Source: Sistotremastrum niveocremeum HHB9708
Taxonomy: Eukaryota; Basidiomycota; Agaricomycetes; Sistotremastrales; Sistotremastraceae
Assembly (NCBI GenBank): GCA_001630475.1
Contig: KV419409.1
Location: 616,360 to 680,359 of the forward strand
Length of the DNA: 64,000 nucleotides
Direction: 5' to 3'
The notes under the pieces are model-generated. The model made no database searches and had not been told where the DNA came from. It saw nothing but the letters and a program-made list of their open reading frames with translations. Below are positions 34,608 through 45,261 of the stretch, one piece after another. The position numbers and the translations under genes are program-made. Positions within the stretch are counted from its first letter, which is position 1. Each line of letters begins with the position of its first letter.

Positions 34608-36305
34608 ATGACTATGTCAGCACCGGAACCATTCTCATGGACCAAGAAGAAATTTCTTGACCTACCTCCGGAGATAATACTCAAGACGATGAACGGGATG
34701 GGCGTCAAAATGAGCGTTCGCGATGTCGTGAACATAGCGCAAGTAAGTTTCAGTACAACATTCAATGCGCCTTCTTGATGAACTGAACTTCTGTGTTATT
34801 ATCTGAAGACATGCTCGAGCCTTCGAAAACTTGTTTTCGAAAATAAATCTGTTATTGAACACGCACAACTTGCACGCTCTCAGTTCGCCCCACGGTCCTC
34901 CGCTAAAGGCGATGTCGTCTCAAGAACTTTATGCTCGTGCTGTAAAGTCTTCGACACTCTCCGCACGTCTGAGCAAGACGGAGAGTCCGTTGGACTGTCG
35001 TTCGGAAGTCATATACGACCTTGGCAAGTTGACCGCGGATTTGGCAGAGCCTGAGCGAGCAGACCACTCGCATTTCTTCGTATACGAAGACATCGTAGCT
35101 TTCTTGTTGAAGGACGTCCTATTCGTTCTCAGGCTCGGAGAATCAGGACACGTTCAAGAACATGTTCAAGTAGAGTTGGCTCAACGATCTTCGGTGGGTG
35201 ACCGGGTCGAATATCAATTGACGGACGATGAAACATCCCTTCTCATCGCGTCCGCCGGGGATGAGTTTGGTGATACGTCTCCAATACAGGTCCACGAAGT
35301 CTCCATCGATCCGAATAGCTTTGGAAGAACAACGTGCCACCTCGAAGTTAAAAATATCCCACAGTCGTACTTCATGATCACTTTACGCGACCCATACCTC
35401 GCTCTGGTCGTAATGGAGGAAATTTTAATCATCGATTGGAGGCGGAAGACCGCCGTTAGATTGCAACTCCTGCCTCAAGACCCAGAGGGTTATGAAGACC
35501 TGCGAGACTATGTGGACGTCAGTGTTCTCAACATCCTTTCATGCACTCGAACTCATCTTCATCGCAGCAATTCACCACGGTTGTCTTTCACCCCACGGAA
35601 CCTTTGTTAGTTGCCTTTGACTCTTGGAGGGCGCAATATCAACTAGCAGGGATATATCTCGTGGATATTCCGACTGATATGTCGGCTCTCACTCCGGAAG
35701 GAGATGCTTCGCATTTAACAATTCGTCAGATAGATTCCCGTAAACTGCCACGGCCAATCATTCCCCATTTCCATGCCTCCGTTTTCCCCACGGGAATCTT
35801 TCCAAGCGTCAGCCAATCATCTTGGGTCCTCGAACTATTCATCCAAGGGCGAGAATGTCGAGATTTCATCCCTAATGATCCTGATGTTGAGCCCGATGAC
35901 GGAAGAGGGGACGTAGAAGTCGCCCAGATCTCGCTCGATCTGTCCGAATGGACAACCACGCAACCAGAGATATTATCGGAGAACGTCATACATCATTACC
36001 GAATCGACATCCTAAACATGCGTGGCAATCGTTTTTTTGGATTCACCTTCCCCACCGACACCGTTCCAGGCGAACGTCAAGTCATTGTCCCTAAATTTGA
36101 AGACGGCCATGGTTACGGTACCTCATGGGCTCGCTTGGCTATACCTGCATCTATACCTGCCGCCTTTGAGGTGTCTCGCTACGGACCGATTCATTCCCCT
36201 TCCAGCGAGATGAGAAGCTGGCAATCCGCCATCTCTTGTTTCGATAAAACCACTGGACGTTTGTTTGTATATCTTCCGGACGGACTGCATGTATTGCAGT
36301 ACTAG
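34608..36305 (+). pseudogene. G5: F-box gene broken by a 2-nt deletion in exon 2
   Basis: Member of the F-box family, tandem to and closest to G6. Exons: 34608-34742, 34809-35517 and 35568-36305. Exon 1 encodes FLDLPPEIILKTMNGM, then MSVRDVVNIAQ. Exon 2 opens TCSSLRKLVFENKS in the expected phase, but the rest of the exon (LLNTHN, MSSQELYARAVKSSTLSARL, PYLALVVMEEILIIDWRRKT) is in another frame. Exon 2 is 709 nt, one codon phase out, and comparison with G6 (AATAAGTCCATAATATTG against AATAAATCTGTTATTG) places a 2-nt loss near 34850. No alternative donor or acceptor that I tried restores phase. Exon 3 is intact and ends FDKTTGRLFV...GLHVLQY. Translation would stop soon after the F-box. A sequencing error in this draft is the main alternative. 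Confidence 0.75.
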
Positions 36306-36662
36306 ACAATATTTGGGGAAACCTTGATGCGACATTACTGAATACTATTCTCTATTGCTGCAAGTAATAATAATAACGTATGCCAGCTAATGTACCGTAA
36401 AATAAATCATGTCCCAGAATGAATGAAGTCGGGACTCCCGTTGCATCTCGAGCTGTTATTATCCTTGTGTTCTCTGTGAGCTTTTGCATGCGTTGCATGA
36501 CTCGGCGCGGGCGTCGCCAGATGTACCACAGCACTGGCTTGTTTTGGTGACAAAGATTCGATTATAACCGAGACTGACCGGGCATACCGGACATTTCGGG
36601 GACCTCGGTTCAACTTGGCCTCGGCATAATCCGAATCTCTCAACCTCAACCTTATCGGCTTC
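36306..36662. other. Spacer between G5 and G6
   Basis: About 357 bp acting as G5 3' flank and G6 promoter. A diverged repeat of the segment upstream of the G5 start (GGGGACCTCGG, TGGC..CGGCATAA) shows that the tandem duplication included promoter sequence. Confidence 0.5.
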
Positions 36663-38356
36663 ATGTCACTGGTCGAATCACCGCCATGGACCCCCAAGAA
36701 TCTCCTTGACCTGCCACCAGAGATCATCCTCAAGATAGTGAACGGGACGAGCGGCAAGATGAGCGTTCGGGATATCGTGAACATAGCGCAAGTGAGGTCA
36801 ATCCGCCTCAAAGGCGTCATCTCGGTAAACTGATTTTGCACGGACTTGATTTCAGACATGCTCGAGCTTCCGGAATCTTTTTCTGGAGAATAAGTCCATA
36901 ATATTGAACACGCACAACGTGTACACTCTCAATCTGCCTCGAGGTCCCGCTCTGACGGCAATGTCGTCTCAAGATCTCTATGCGCGCGCCGCAAGATACA
37001 TCACGATCTCGGCACGCCTGAGTAGCGCACGAGCCCCATGGCAATGTCGAAAAGAAGTTGTACACGACATAGGCAAACTGAGCACAGAACCGAATACGGG
37101 ATGGCCTTTCTCGCATCTATTCGTACACGAGAACATCCTTGCTTTCCTCTTAGGAGGATCCTTCCTTATTCTAAGGCTCGACGACTCAGGAGACATCCAA
37201 GATCACGTCGAGATAAATTTGACTCCGCAATCTGCGTCAGCCAGCTTGGTTGACTATCAGTTGACGAACGACAATACTTCGCTTTGGATCGCATGCGCCT
37301 GGGACGGGCTTGGTTATCACGCACCAATCCACGTTTATGAAGTTTCCATCGAGCAAGTTACATTCGGAGGAACAACACGCCACTTCCAGTTGGATAATGT
37401 TGGCAATCACTACTTTATGATTACCATGCGTGACCCTTACCTCGCCCTCGTCGTCATGGAAGAAATATTGCTGGTAGATTGGAGGCGGAGGACTGCTGTC
37501 AGAATAGAACTTCCTTCTAGTGACCCGGAGGAATATTGGGAATTACGAGACTATTTAGATGTGAGCGATTCTATATTTTCTTCGTTTCTCAAACTTACTA
37601 GACTGGTGTTACTTGTAGGAAATTTCTACAGTGCTCTTTCACCCTACGGACCCTCTGATGATTGTCTTTGACTCCTGGCAACATCAATATCAGCTGGCGG
37701 GCATTTATCTGGTGGATGTCCCGCATGACATGACATTCATCACTCCAGAGCTTTCTCAAGATCTCTCGCAATTGCCAGTTCGTCGTATAGACTACGAGAA
37801 ACTGCCGCGATCGATCATACGGTACTATAGCGCCTGGGTCATCCCAATTGGGATATTTTCAAAGGCTCAACATTCTTCATCGCTCGTCGAATTATTCATC
37901 AAAGGACGTGAATGCCGAGAGTTCATTCCTATCGACCCAGAGGTCGAGGTCGAGAATCCCCAGATCGAGACTGTAAAGGTCGAACTACGAAAGGGAGACA
38001 AAGAGGTGGCTCGGATTTTCCTCAATCTGTTCGATTGGACGACTACAGAGCCAGAGATATTGCCGCACACCGTGATAAAGGATTGTCGATACCCAAGCAT
38101 CAGTCATCGTGACAATCATCCCTTTGGACCCATGTTTCCCATCGACACCGAGTCTGAGGAACGTCAAGTCATTGTGCCGAAATTTGAAGACGGTAATGGA
38201 TATGGCGCCTCATGGGTTTGCTTGAATATACCCGAATCCATACCCACTACTTTGCCTTTCTCGGCGAGTTGGAAGAACACTCTGTGTGTTTTTGATAAAC
38301 ATTCTGGACGACTGTATATGCATCTTTCGGACGGACTGCACATACTGCAGTACTAA
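36663..38356 (+). CDS. G6: F-box protein, intact partner of G5
   Basis: Three exons: 36663-36791, 36856-37560 and 37619-38356, giving 523 aa. Exon 1 holds the F-box (NLLDLPPEIILKIVNG, MSVRDIVNIAQ). Exon 2 begins TCSSFRNLFLENKSIIL and includes MSSQDLYARAARYITISARL and PYLALVVMEEILLVDWRRRT. Exon 3 begins EISTVLFHPTDPLMIVFDSW, then YQLAGIYLVDVP, and ends FDKHSGRLYM...GLHILQY. A ~20-residue acidic/charged insertion (EVEVENPQIETVKVELRK) sits in exon 3 compared with G5. It is about 45-60 residues longer than G1-G3, mainly in exon 3. All phases are intact, so this copy appears functional. It is predicted to bind Skp1 through the F-box; the target is unknown. Confidence 0.87.
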
Positions 38357-39491
38357 AGACTCCACTAGCGAAAGGGTTGAAGGGAGGATTTTATAAAGAA
38401 ATAATGGTTGCTATTTTTGCAACTGGGATATGACGTCGTATGTCAGCCAGTGTACCATTACGATAGAGCATGGTACCATAACACAATTTTGAAACATCTC
38501 TCTGGTGCTCTATTCTTGTTCGTCTTTGGGAGTCTGTGGTTCCTGCCAATGATCGAAAATATGGACGCCTCGAGAAGTACTCGATGTATACTGGACGGTA
38601 CCACAGCGTATCACGAGAGACAAGAGATGGACGGATTCCGGGTAGCGATTACCGTGGGCAAGCCTTCGCCTCTTGAGAGAAGAGTGCGACTCAGACACGG
38701 CTGTGAGGCTACTGAATCCACGAGACCGTAGATCCACGAAAAGATTACCGAAGAGAACGGCGGGTTGATCAATCGAAGATACAGAAGTGTGATTTCATGA
38801 TAGGAGTGTATTGACGTGCTGATCTGCTGTGCAATACCTTCAATTGGCACTGGTTTGAGCACCTCGCGCATCTCAGGGGTGTCGAAACGGCGCTAGATCA
38901 GATTGATGTGGTGCCGCGATTGAAAAATAGACGGTGAGATCATTTGCCGCGAATAAGGATAATGCTGTCATAACGGGCCTTTTCTTGGGTTAGATTGACA
39001 AACTACGCAAGGACTGCGTAAATGAGTGACCAACCGTAAGTCTAGTAAGCTATGGAATTAGTTGGCGGGTAAGGCTGCCGCGTTCAGAGAAGCTTATCAA
39101 TTCGAACTGTTTTGAGCAAAATCATGATGTCACTCCAGAATATTCGTAGTGAAAATATTGAAGTCGAGAGCCCAGACGAACGCTATGCTTGAAAGTGGCT
39201 GAGCATGGGAGCACTACGGCGCCGTGAGTGAGGGTCGAGCGGTGGAAAGACGATGCACAGCTGGCGGCACAAGAAATAAAATCACGGGAACTGTCGGCTT
39301 CGGATCGGGAAAGGAGAGCGCGGCCCGAAAGACTGGGATCGGAGTTACCGCATTTAGAGGCCGCATTGCACCCTCTCGCTTACGGCGCCTGCTCCTCCTG
39401 CCTTCTACTCCCTCCCACTACATCCCTCCCGCCTTGTCTCTCTTTCAGCCATCCACCCACCAACTACTCTTATTCTTATCCTAGGACGGCC
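38357..39491. other. Spacer with promoter and CT-rich leader of casein kinase gene
   Basis: About 1.1 kb. The last ~120 bases before the kinase ATG are strongly pyrimidine-rich (39370-39470), as is usual for transcription-start regions of housekeeping genes in filamentous fungi. An in-frame extension of the kinase ORF to 39228 exists but has no homology. Otherwise nothing seen. Confidence 0.5.
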
Positions 39492-41829
39492 ATGACAACT
39501 CATGTGATAGCCTCCTCACACAACCGGGATGTCTCTTCACCCCATGCCCACCAGTCTTCCTCGTCGTCGATGCACAGCGGCGGAACAGCCGTCATTGGAA
39601 GTCACTATAGAGTCGGAAAGAAGATTGGAGAGGGCAGCTTTGGCGTCGTGTTTGAAGGAACTAATTTGTTGAATGGAGCTGCTGTGGCGATCAAGTTTGT
39701 GAGTCTGGTTCAAATCGAGCGGTTGAAGGAGCCTTATTGTTCGACGTTCGTCGCTACCAACGTCAGGAACCTCGGAAAGCGGATGCACCACAATTACGAG
39801 ATGAATATAGAAGTTACAGAGCGCTCAATGGAACTCGTGAGTTAAAGCATGCCGTCGTCACGGTGGAGCTAATTGTTTCGGAAATATAGCTGGTGTACCC
39901 CAAGTGTACCATTTCGGACAGGAAGGACTTCACAACGTATGCCTCCATGGATTCAAACAATGCTTGTGTTCATCATGAATATTAGGTCCTCGTGCTTGAT
40001 CTCCTGGGGCCCAATTTGGAGGACCTGTTCGATATGTGTAATCGGAAATTCACAATCAAAACTGTCTGCATGCTGGCTAAGCAAATGGTTCGTGTCGCGT
40101 CTTCCTGCCCCCATTCCACCTCCCCGTAGTCGTGCTTGGTTCCTTGCATCCGACTGTGACCGCGGATATCGTCGTTCCTGGTCGAGCCAGGCATCGGCGC
40201 CGCAGATGACACACATGGCCTAGTCAATCACGTGACCTCATTCTCACTAATGTCTGTCTTCATCAGCTCACACGAGTGCAAGCTATCCATGATAAGAGTC
40301 TGATATACAGGTTTGTGTGTCACTTTTCCGCCCTGACCTCCCATTCATGAGATACACGACAACAGGGATATAAAGCCAGATAACTTTCTAATCGGAGCGC
40401 CTGGAACCCGTACCGCAGGCCTCGTCCATATAATAGATTTCGGTATGGCAAAGCACTACCGCGATCCTCGGACACACGTACACATTCCTTACCGTGAACG
40501 AAAATCCTTATCGGGTACCGCTCGTTACATGTCGATAAATACGCATCTCGGCAGGGAACAGAGCCGACGAGATGATCTGGAGAGTCTGGGTCATGTGTTT
40601 ATGTACTTTTTGAGAGGAGGTCTGCCGTGGCAGGGGTTGAAGGCCGCAACTAATAAACAGAAATATGAGAAGATCGGTCAGAAGAAAGAGAGCACTCCCA
40701 TAAGCGAGCTTTGCGAAGGATTCCCTGGTATGTATCGGTCTACGTCGTCCTCATAATTCGATGGCTGACCTGAGGCTATCGCAGAACATTTCGCGACTTA
40801 CATGAATTACGTCCGAAAGCTCGGATTCGACGAGCAGCCTGATTACGACTTCCTTCGAGCGCTCTTCGTCAAGGTGCTGCAACTTATTGGAGAGACTGAC
40901 GACGGTCAGTACGATTGGATGGCGCTGAACGGTGGTAGAGGATGGGAAGCCGGTAACGTAAGTAATTTTTGATATGATAAAGTCTGCGACATGGCACTAA
41001 ACCACTTCCATCACAGACTCCGTCATCGCTGCTGGTCCAAGCACATGCTCAAGCTACTCCTCATACGCCTCACAGGAGTCAACGTCGCTCGCATCATCCA
41101 AATGGTGGCGACAGGACCGATAGACGTGAGAGGGAGCGAGAGAGAGACAGGGACACCAACGGGCCCAATACTTCCGCCGTTGGCGTATCACCGCTTATCA
41201 TTCCTTCACCCGCCGCGATCGCCAAGAAACGCGACAGGGAACGTGAACGTGATAGGGAGCGGTTGGGCACCGAGCGCGATAGGGCCCTTTCGATCTCGCC
41301 TATCCCTCCTGCTAGTCGGCGCGCCAGTGGCATGCCATCGGCCGTTGCTGGAACTCCTACCAGCTCTCATCCTTACGCTTCCGCCGCTATGTATATGAAC
41401 GGTACCATTGGCACTGGGACGAATCCCAATGCGACTACAGCCCCCAGCACGCCGACAGTCAATAATCCGAATGCCGCGAACGGTGTCAATCCTCTCGGGA
41501 ATAGTATCAGGAACGGCGATCCGACGAACACCAGCAACTCTCACATGCGTGATCCTTCGCAGCCTCAGATGCGAACGCCGTCGAATCAATATAAGCCTCT
41601 ACCTACTCCTCAGCCGTCGAGCCCTACACCAAGCGAAAGGGAGCAGCAGCAGGCTCAAGTTATTTCTCAGCAGCAAGCACAGAATATGCAAAAGAGGATG
41701 TACATGCCCCAGGAAAGCATGAGAGTTGATCCGAGAGTCAGCGCTGAGGGACGACAGGCTATGCAGCGAGGCATGGAGATGGAGAGGAGGAGTGAGAAGA
41801 GGGGCTTCTTCGCGAGTTGTTGTCGATGA
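39492..41829 (+). CDS. Casein kinase 1, Yck-type with C-terminal palmitoylation motif
   Basis: Ser/Thr kinase of the CK1 family, 605 aa. Eight exons: 39492-39698, 39767-39836, 39890-39936, 39986-40087, 40267-40310, 40366-40727, 40785-40957 and 41017-41829. The glycine loop IGEGSFGVV starts at residue 45, with Lys68 in VAIKF. The CK1-type catalytic loop is YRDIKPDN (Asp158, Tyr instead of His), DFG begins at Asp181, and the CK1 substrate-recognition segment [20 protein letters not shown] follows. After the kinase domain (ending near residue 335) comes a long Gln/Asn/Pro/Ser-rich tail with an Arg/Glu/Asp stretch ([11 protein letters not shown]). The protein ends GFFASCCR; a terminal Cys-Cys pair is the palmitoylation site that anchors yeast Yck1/Yck2 to the plasma membrane. 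Expected roles: morphogenesis, endocytosis, nutrient sensing. Start chosen at 39492 because upstream residues show no homology. Confidence 0.95.
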
Positions 41830-42644
41830 ACGGGACATCGTACTCGAGCGGTATGTTCCCATTCCAGACCTTCGGGGGCTACATCTGACACGCACTCGCT
41901 CAGGTCGTTCCTAGATCTTCGTCCGCTCGCTCGCTCACTGTCACGCAAACTGTTATGCCACCCATCTTCTTGAGTCTCTTGGCGATCCATCTGTCACCTC
42001 TCATATTTATCCGCTGCTTCATATACGTCCATGCTTTCATCGCTATCATCTCGCATTCGGAAACGAACGACCGCATCACGACACCAACGTTCCACACGCA
42101 CGAACGTCAGCACGCTCCATCAACGCAACGTTCCCGTCATTCGCATCACTTCCTATCACGATGATGTATTCCCGACTTCCACTCTTCAGTCTTCAAGATC
42201 TCGTCCACACGACACCTGCACATCCATCCGTCCACCTGTACAAATATATCTAATGTCTCAGGCGCGATACCGCGCAGTCTGACAAAAAGCTCCGGAAGAA
42301 GATTCTTTTTTATTTTCTTCCGCTGGTCTATTTGGGATTACTTGTAGTCTCTTTTCTTTCCTTTTCAGGGTCGTCGATTTTCTGTCGGCCTTTTCTCTCT
42401 CTATCTTTGTCGTGCATGTTAGCGCTGTGCGCTTGCGGACTGATGCATACGATGACCATGGATTAGTACTTTACATTTGCCTATTGGAATAATATCTGCT
42501 TTCTTCTCCTTCCAATGACTACGCCCACAAACTGGCGCTTCAGTGCGTAATTCACCACCAGCCGTTCGCTTAGGTAATCAGCACGGTAGCTCTCACCCTT
42601 GCTCTCACTGCAGCCAAACGCTCATTGCACGACCCTCATTAGAG
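41830..42644. other. Spacer, casein kinase 3' region and G7 promoter
   Basis: About 815 bp, T/C-rich in the middle (42300-42400). No gene seen. Confidence 0.5.
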
Positions 42645-44165
42645 ATGGTGCACTTCAATGATTTGCATCCCGAGCTATGTCTACTCTTCATGAGTTCCTT
42701 GAGCGTTCAGGATATCGTCTCTCTCGCTCAGGTGCGTAGCTACTTAGTTCAGATCAGGCTTTGGTCCTCATTCAGCCCTTGCACCCATGCCAGGCCTGTT
42801 CGAAGATGCGCGAGCTTATCAGGACCCATAAATCAACATTCCTCTCCTCCACCAATTCCCAAATCATACCATTTCCTCTTGGGGAGCTCACAGCTGATGT
42901 TGGCCCTGAAGAGTTGTTTCGTGCTGCGGCTCGAGCTGCCGCATTATCTCGAAGATTGAATCCCCTTTCCTCGGACCATAGTGCGAACGTCAAAAAGCAT
43001 TCCATCTTTCCGCTTCCAGCTTCTCTTTCCGTCATTCCTGCCTCCGGGCCATTGCTTCTCGATGACTACATCGTGTTTCGTTCAATGGGTCTTCGCGATT
43101 TTCTATGCCTCTTCAAGTTTAGCAATGGGCTCTCCTCTCGGCACGACTATGAGCTCATTTATGAGGAAACGTATCAGCCTATACCCTCGAGAAAGACTGT
43201 TGTCGTTGCTCTCTGTCTGCTTGGCAAGGAGACAGGTTCAGGTTATGTTTTACAGGTGGACGAATACTCCATCTCTGATGAGAACTTTGGCAAAGTGGAT
43301 ACTCATTTCATTATGAGATTCTATCCTACAACATCCCGCCTAATGCTGAGTATGAGAGTCGAAGGGAACGGACTTCTCGCAACAGGAAGATATGGCATCC
43401 TATACTGCAATTGGGTCGAGAAATCTGCCCTATGGCTCAAACCATTGCCGACCACCGAATTCGTAAGTTGTGATGTAGCGTGTTACTTCTCTATCATTCA
43501 TCGCACTCCAGGAACTTCTCGATGCGTGCTTTCATTCCGGTTCGAATTCAATCTACATACTTTGTCAAACCGCCTGCGAATTCGTATTCGCTTCATTCAA
43601 GATGCCTGTCGCGCTACCTGCTTAGAAGTTCGAGGGAGCTGCGTGGGACACGACCTCCGAAAGCCTCAGAGACCTCCATTGGAACGACCTGGAGATTCAC
43701 CACAAGAAATTCCGGCAACCTTTTGGAATGGTCGTGCAGCCGAGCCTTAGGGCTTGTGAAACAGTGCGGTCCACTTATCTTGAAAGCCTGATTTTTCAAG
43801 ACAGCGAGGAGCGGCCGGCGATGACCCTCACTCACCTGCGATTCAACCTGAGAGAAGGCGAGGGTGAAAGCGTCGAGATTTCTCACACCATCAGACCAGA
43901 TGCTCGGGAATCGATGGCTTTACGAATCAACAAGCATTTACCGGTACTCGTCGCCCCAACGGAGAATTGTATATATGTCCTGAAACTTGGTGATAGCTCC
44001 AACCTCGTAACTACTTGGGTCCGATTGCAACTTCCTGAGAACGATGCCAGATTGGGATGGCTTCCAACATTGGATCGCCGGTTCTTTAAGTTTCTCGGTT
44101 GTGATCATCTTCGTGGACGACTCCTGCTATGGTCGGACAATAATCTGCATGTAATTGAGTACTAG
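42645..44165 (+). pseudogene. G7: F-box gene with in-frame stop in exon 3
   Basis: Closest relative of G4. Exons: 42645-42731, 42794-43462 and 43512-44165. Exon 1 is the F-box (FNDLHPELCLLFMSSL, SVQDIVSLAQ). Exon 2 opens ACSKMRELIRTHKSTFLSST and includes LLDDYIVFRSMGL and GLLATGRYGILYCNW. Exon 3 opens ELLDACFHSGS and runs 37 codons to a TAG at 43623-43625, where G4 has a Leu codon (CCTGCTTTAAAG against CCTGCTTAGAAG). Beyond the stop the frame continues with full family homology (SLRDLHWNDLE, MTLTHLRFNLREGEGESVEI) to FLGCDHLRGRLLL...LHVIEY and the normal stop. Translation would give ~289 aa lacking the last third. Readthrough or a sequence error cannot be excluded. The gene is otherwise intact, so inactivation must be recent. 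Confidence 0.8.
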
Positions 44166-44414
44166 TCATGTATTTAGGACTCAGCTGTATATCTTGGCTA
44201 CCAGGAGTTCTACAGACGAATCCTGGATTCCTGACGAAAATTGCACAATCGGGTGTGATCATCTTCGGATTCGTCGCTCATTCATGGAGACTTAGACGTG
44301 GATTTTTTTTTCATGTACTAGTAGTCGGATGTTATACTCATTGTGGAAACAGTGTCTCCTGTTTGCGGATACAAGTGTGATAGGACTGAGTTTGAATTGC
44401 CGGGAGCCCAGTTG

Positions 44415-45168
44415 GGAAGCTAGGTCCGTACAAAGTATGACATCATGATCCGAGCATAATCCCGCTCGGGATTCTCCTTTTCCGTGCTTCCGACCATAAT
44501 GCAGGCCTAATGATTTTCAAACCCCGCCCATCCTTTTCTCTGCTCACCGTCGTCTTCGTCGTCGTCGCCGCCGCCGCCTCCTCGTCCCCATTGCCACTCT
44601 TCTGCGTCTACGCCACCCCTAATTGACTTCCAGCTCGTGTCCTGCGCCAGCAGCTCCCGAAACCCGCCAGAAAAATCACAAGATCCCTCTCAAGACCAAG
44701 AAAAAGCCGCCACCACCAAATGCGTCCGCCGCGTCGTCTAGGAGCGACACAGGGTGTCTCAGACGGGGTTTTATGCGCTACGGTAAGTGCAATACACCAA
44801 TCTGTTCACTCTCGCCTCCCCCGCGCCCACCTATCCTCTCCAAACTTTTTTTTCTCTCTTTTTCTCTCCCTCTTCCCTCTTTTCTTTCCTTTTCTCCCCT
44901 CCCATGAGGGACCTTCCATAGAGCGCAACATGTACCTTATCATACTGAATATATATGTACAAATCAACGAATTAATCGACCAAAACCAAGAGTCAAAATA
45001 GCGAGAAACCGCCAATCAAGACTTGGTTAAAATTTGACTTGCGCTCGAGGGACTGATCCCGGACATAACGCCAGGCTCACCGTGTTCAGGGAATCTCGGA
45101 CATAGCATGTTTATATCCATATAGACGCTGATCATTATGATGTCATACTTTGTACGGACCTTGCATCC
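44415..45168 (+). mobile_element. MULE-type MITE, copy 2 (754 bp)
   Basis: Second copy of the element at 7.7 kb, in opposite orientation. Left end GGAAGCTAGGTCCGTACAAA; right end, read inward, GGATGCAAGGTCCGTACAAA. It is flanked by a perfect 9-bp duplication, GCCCAGTTG, at 44406-44414 and 45169-45177. The interior is nearly identical to copy 1, including a ~95-codon open frame (44623-44907) and a C/T tract with long T runs. There is no transposase. It lies between the end of G7 and the start of G8, only 93 bp upstream of the G8 ATG, so the G8 promoter must lie largely within the element or be driven from it. Confidence 0.92.
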
Positions 45169-45261
45169 GCCCAGTTGGACCGGACTTTCAAACTCAGCAG
45201 ACAGAGACGACGCTCGAGTCGGTACAACTCCTATAGCATTCTACTGGCTGGACCTAAGAGA

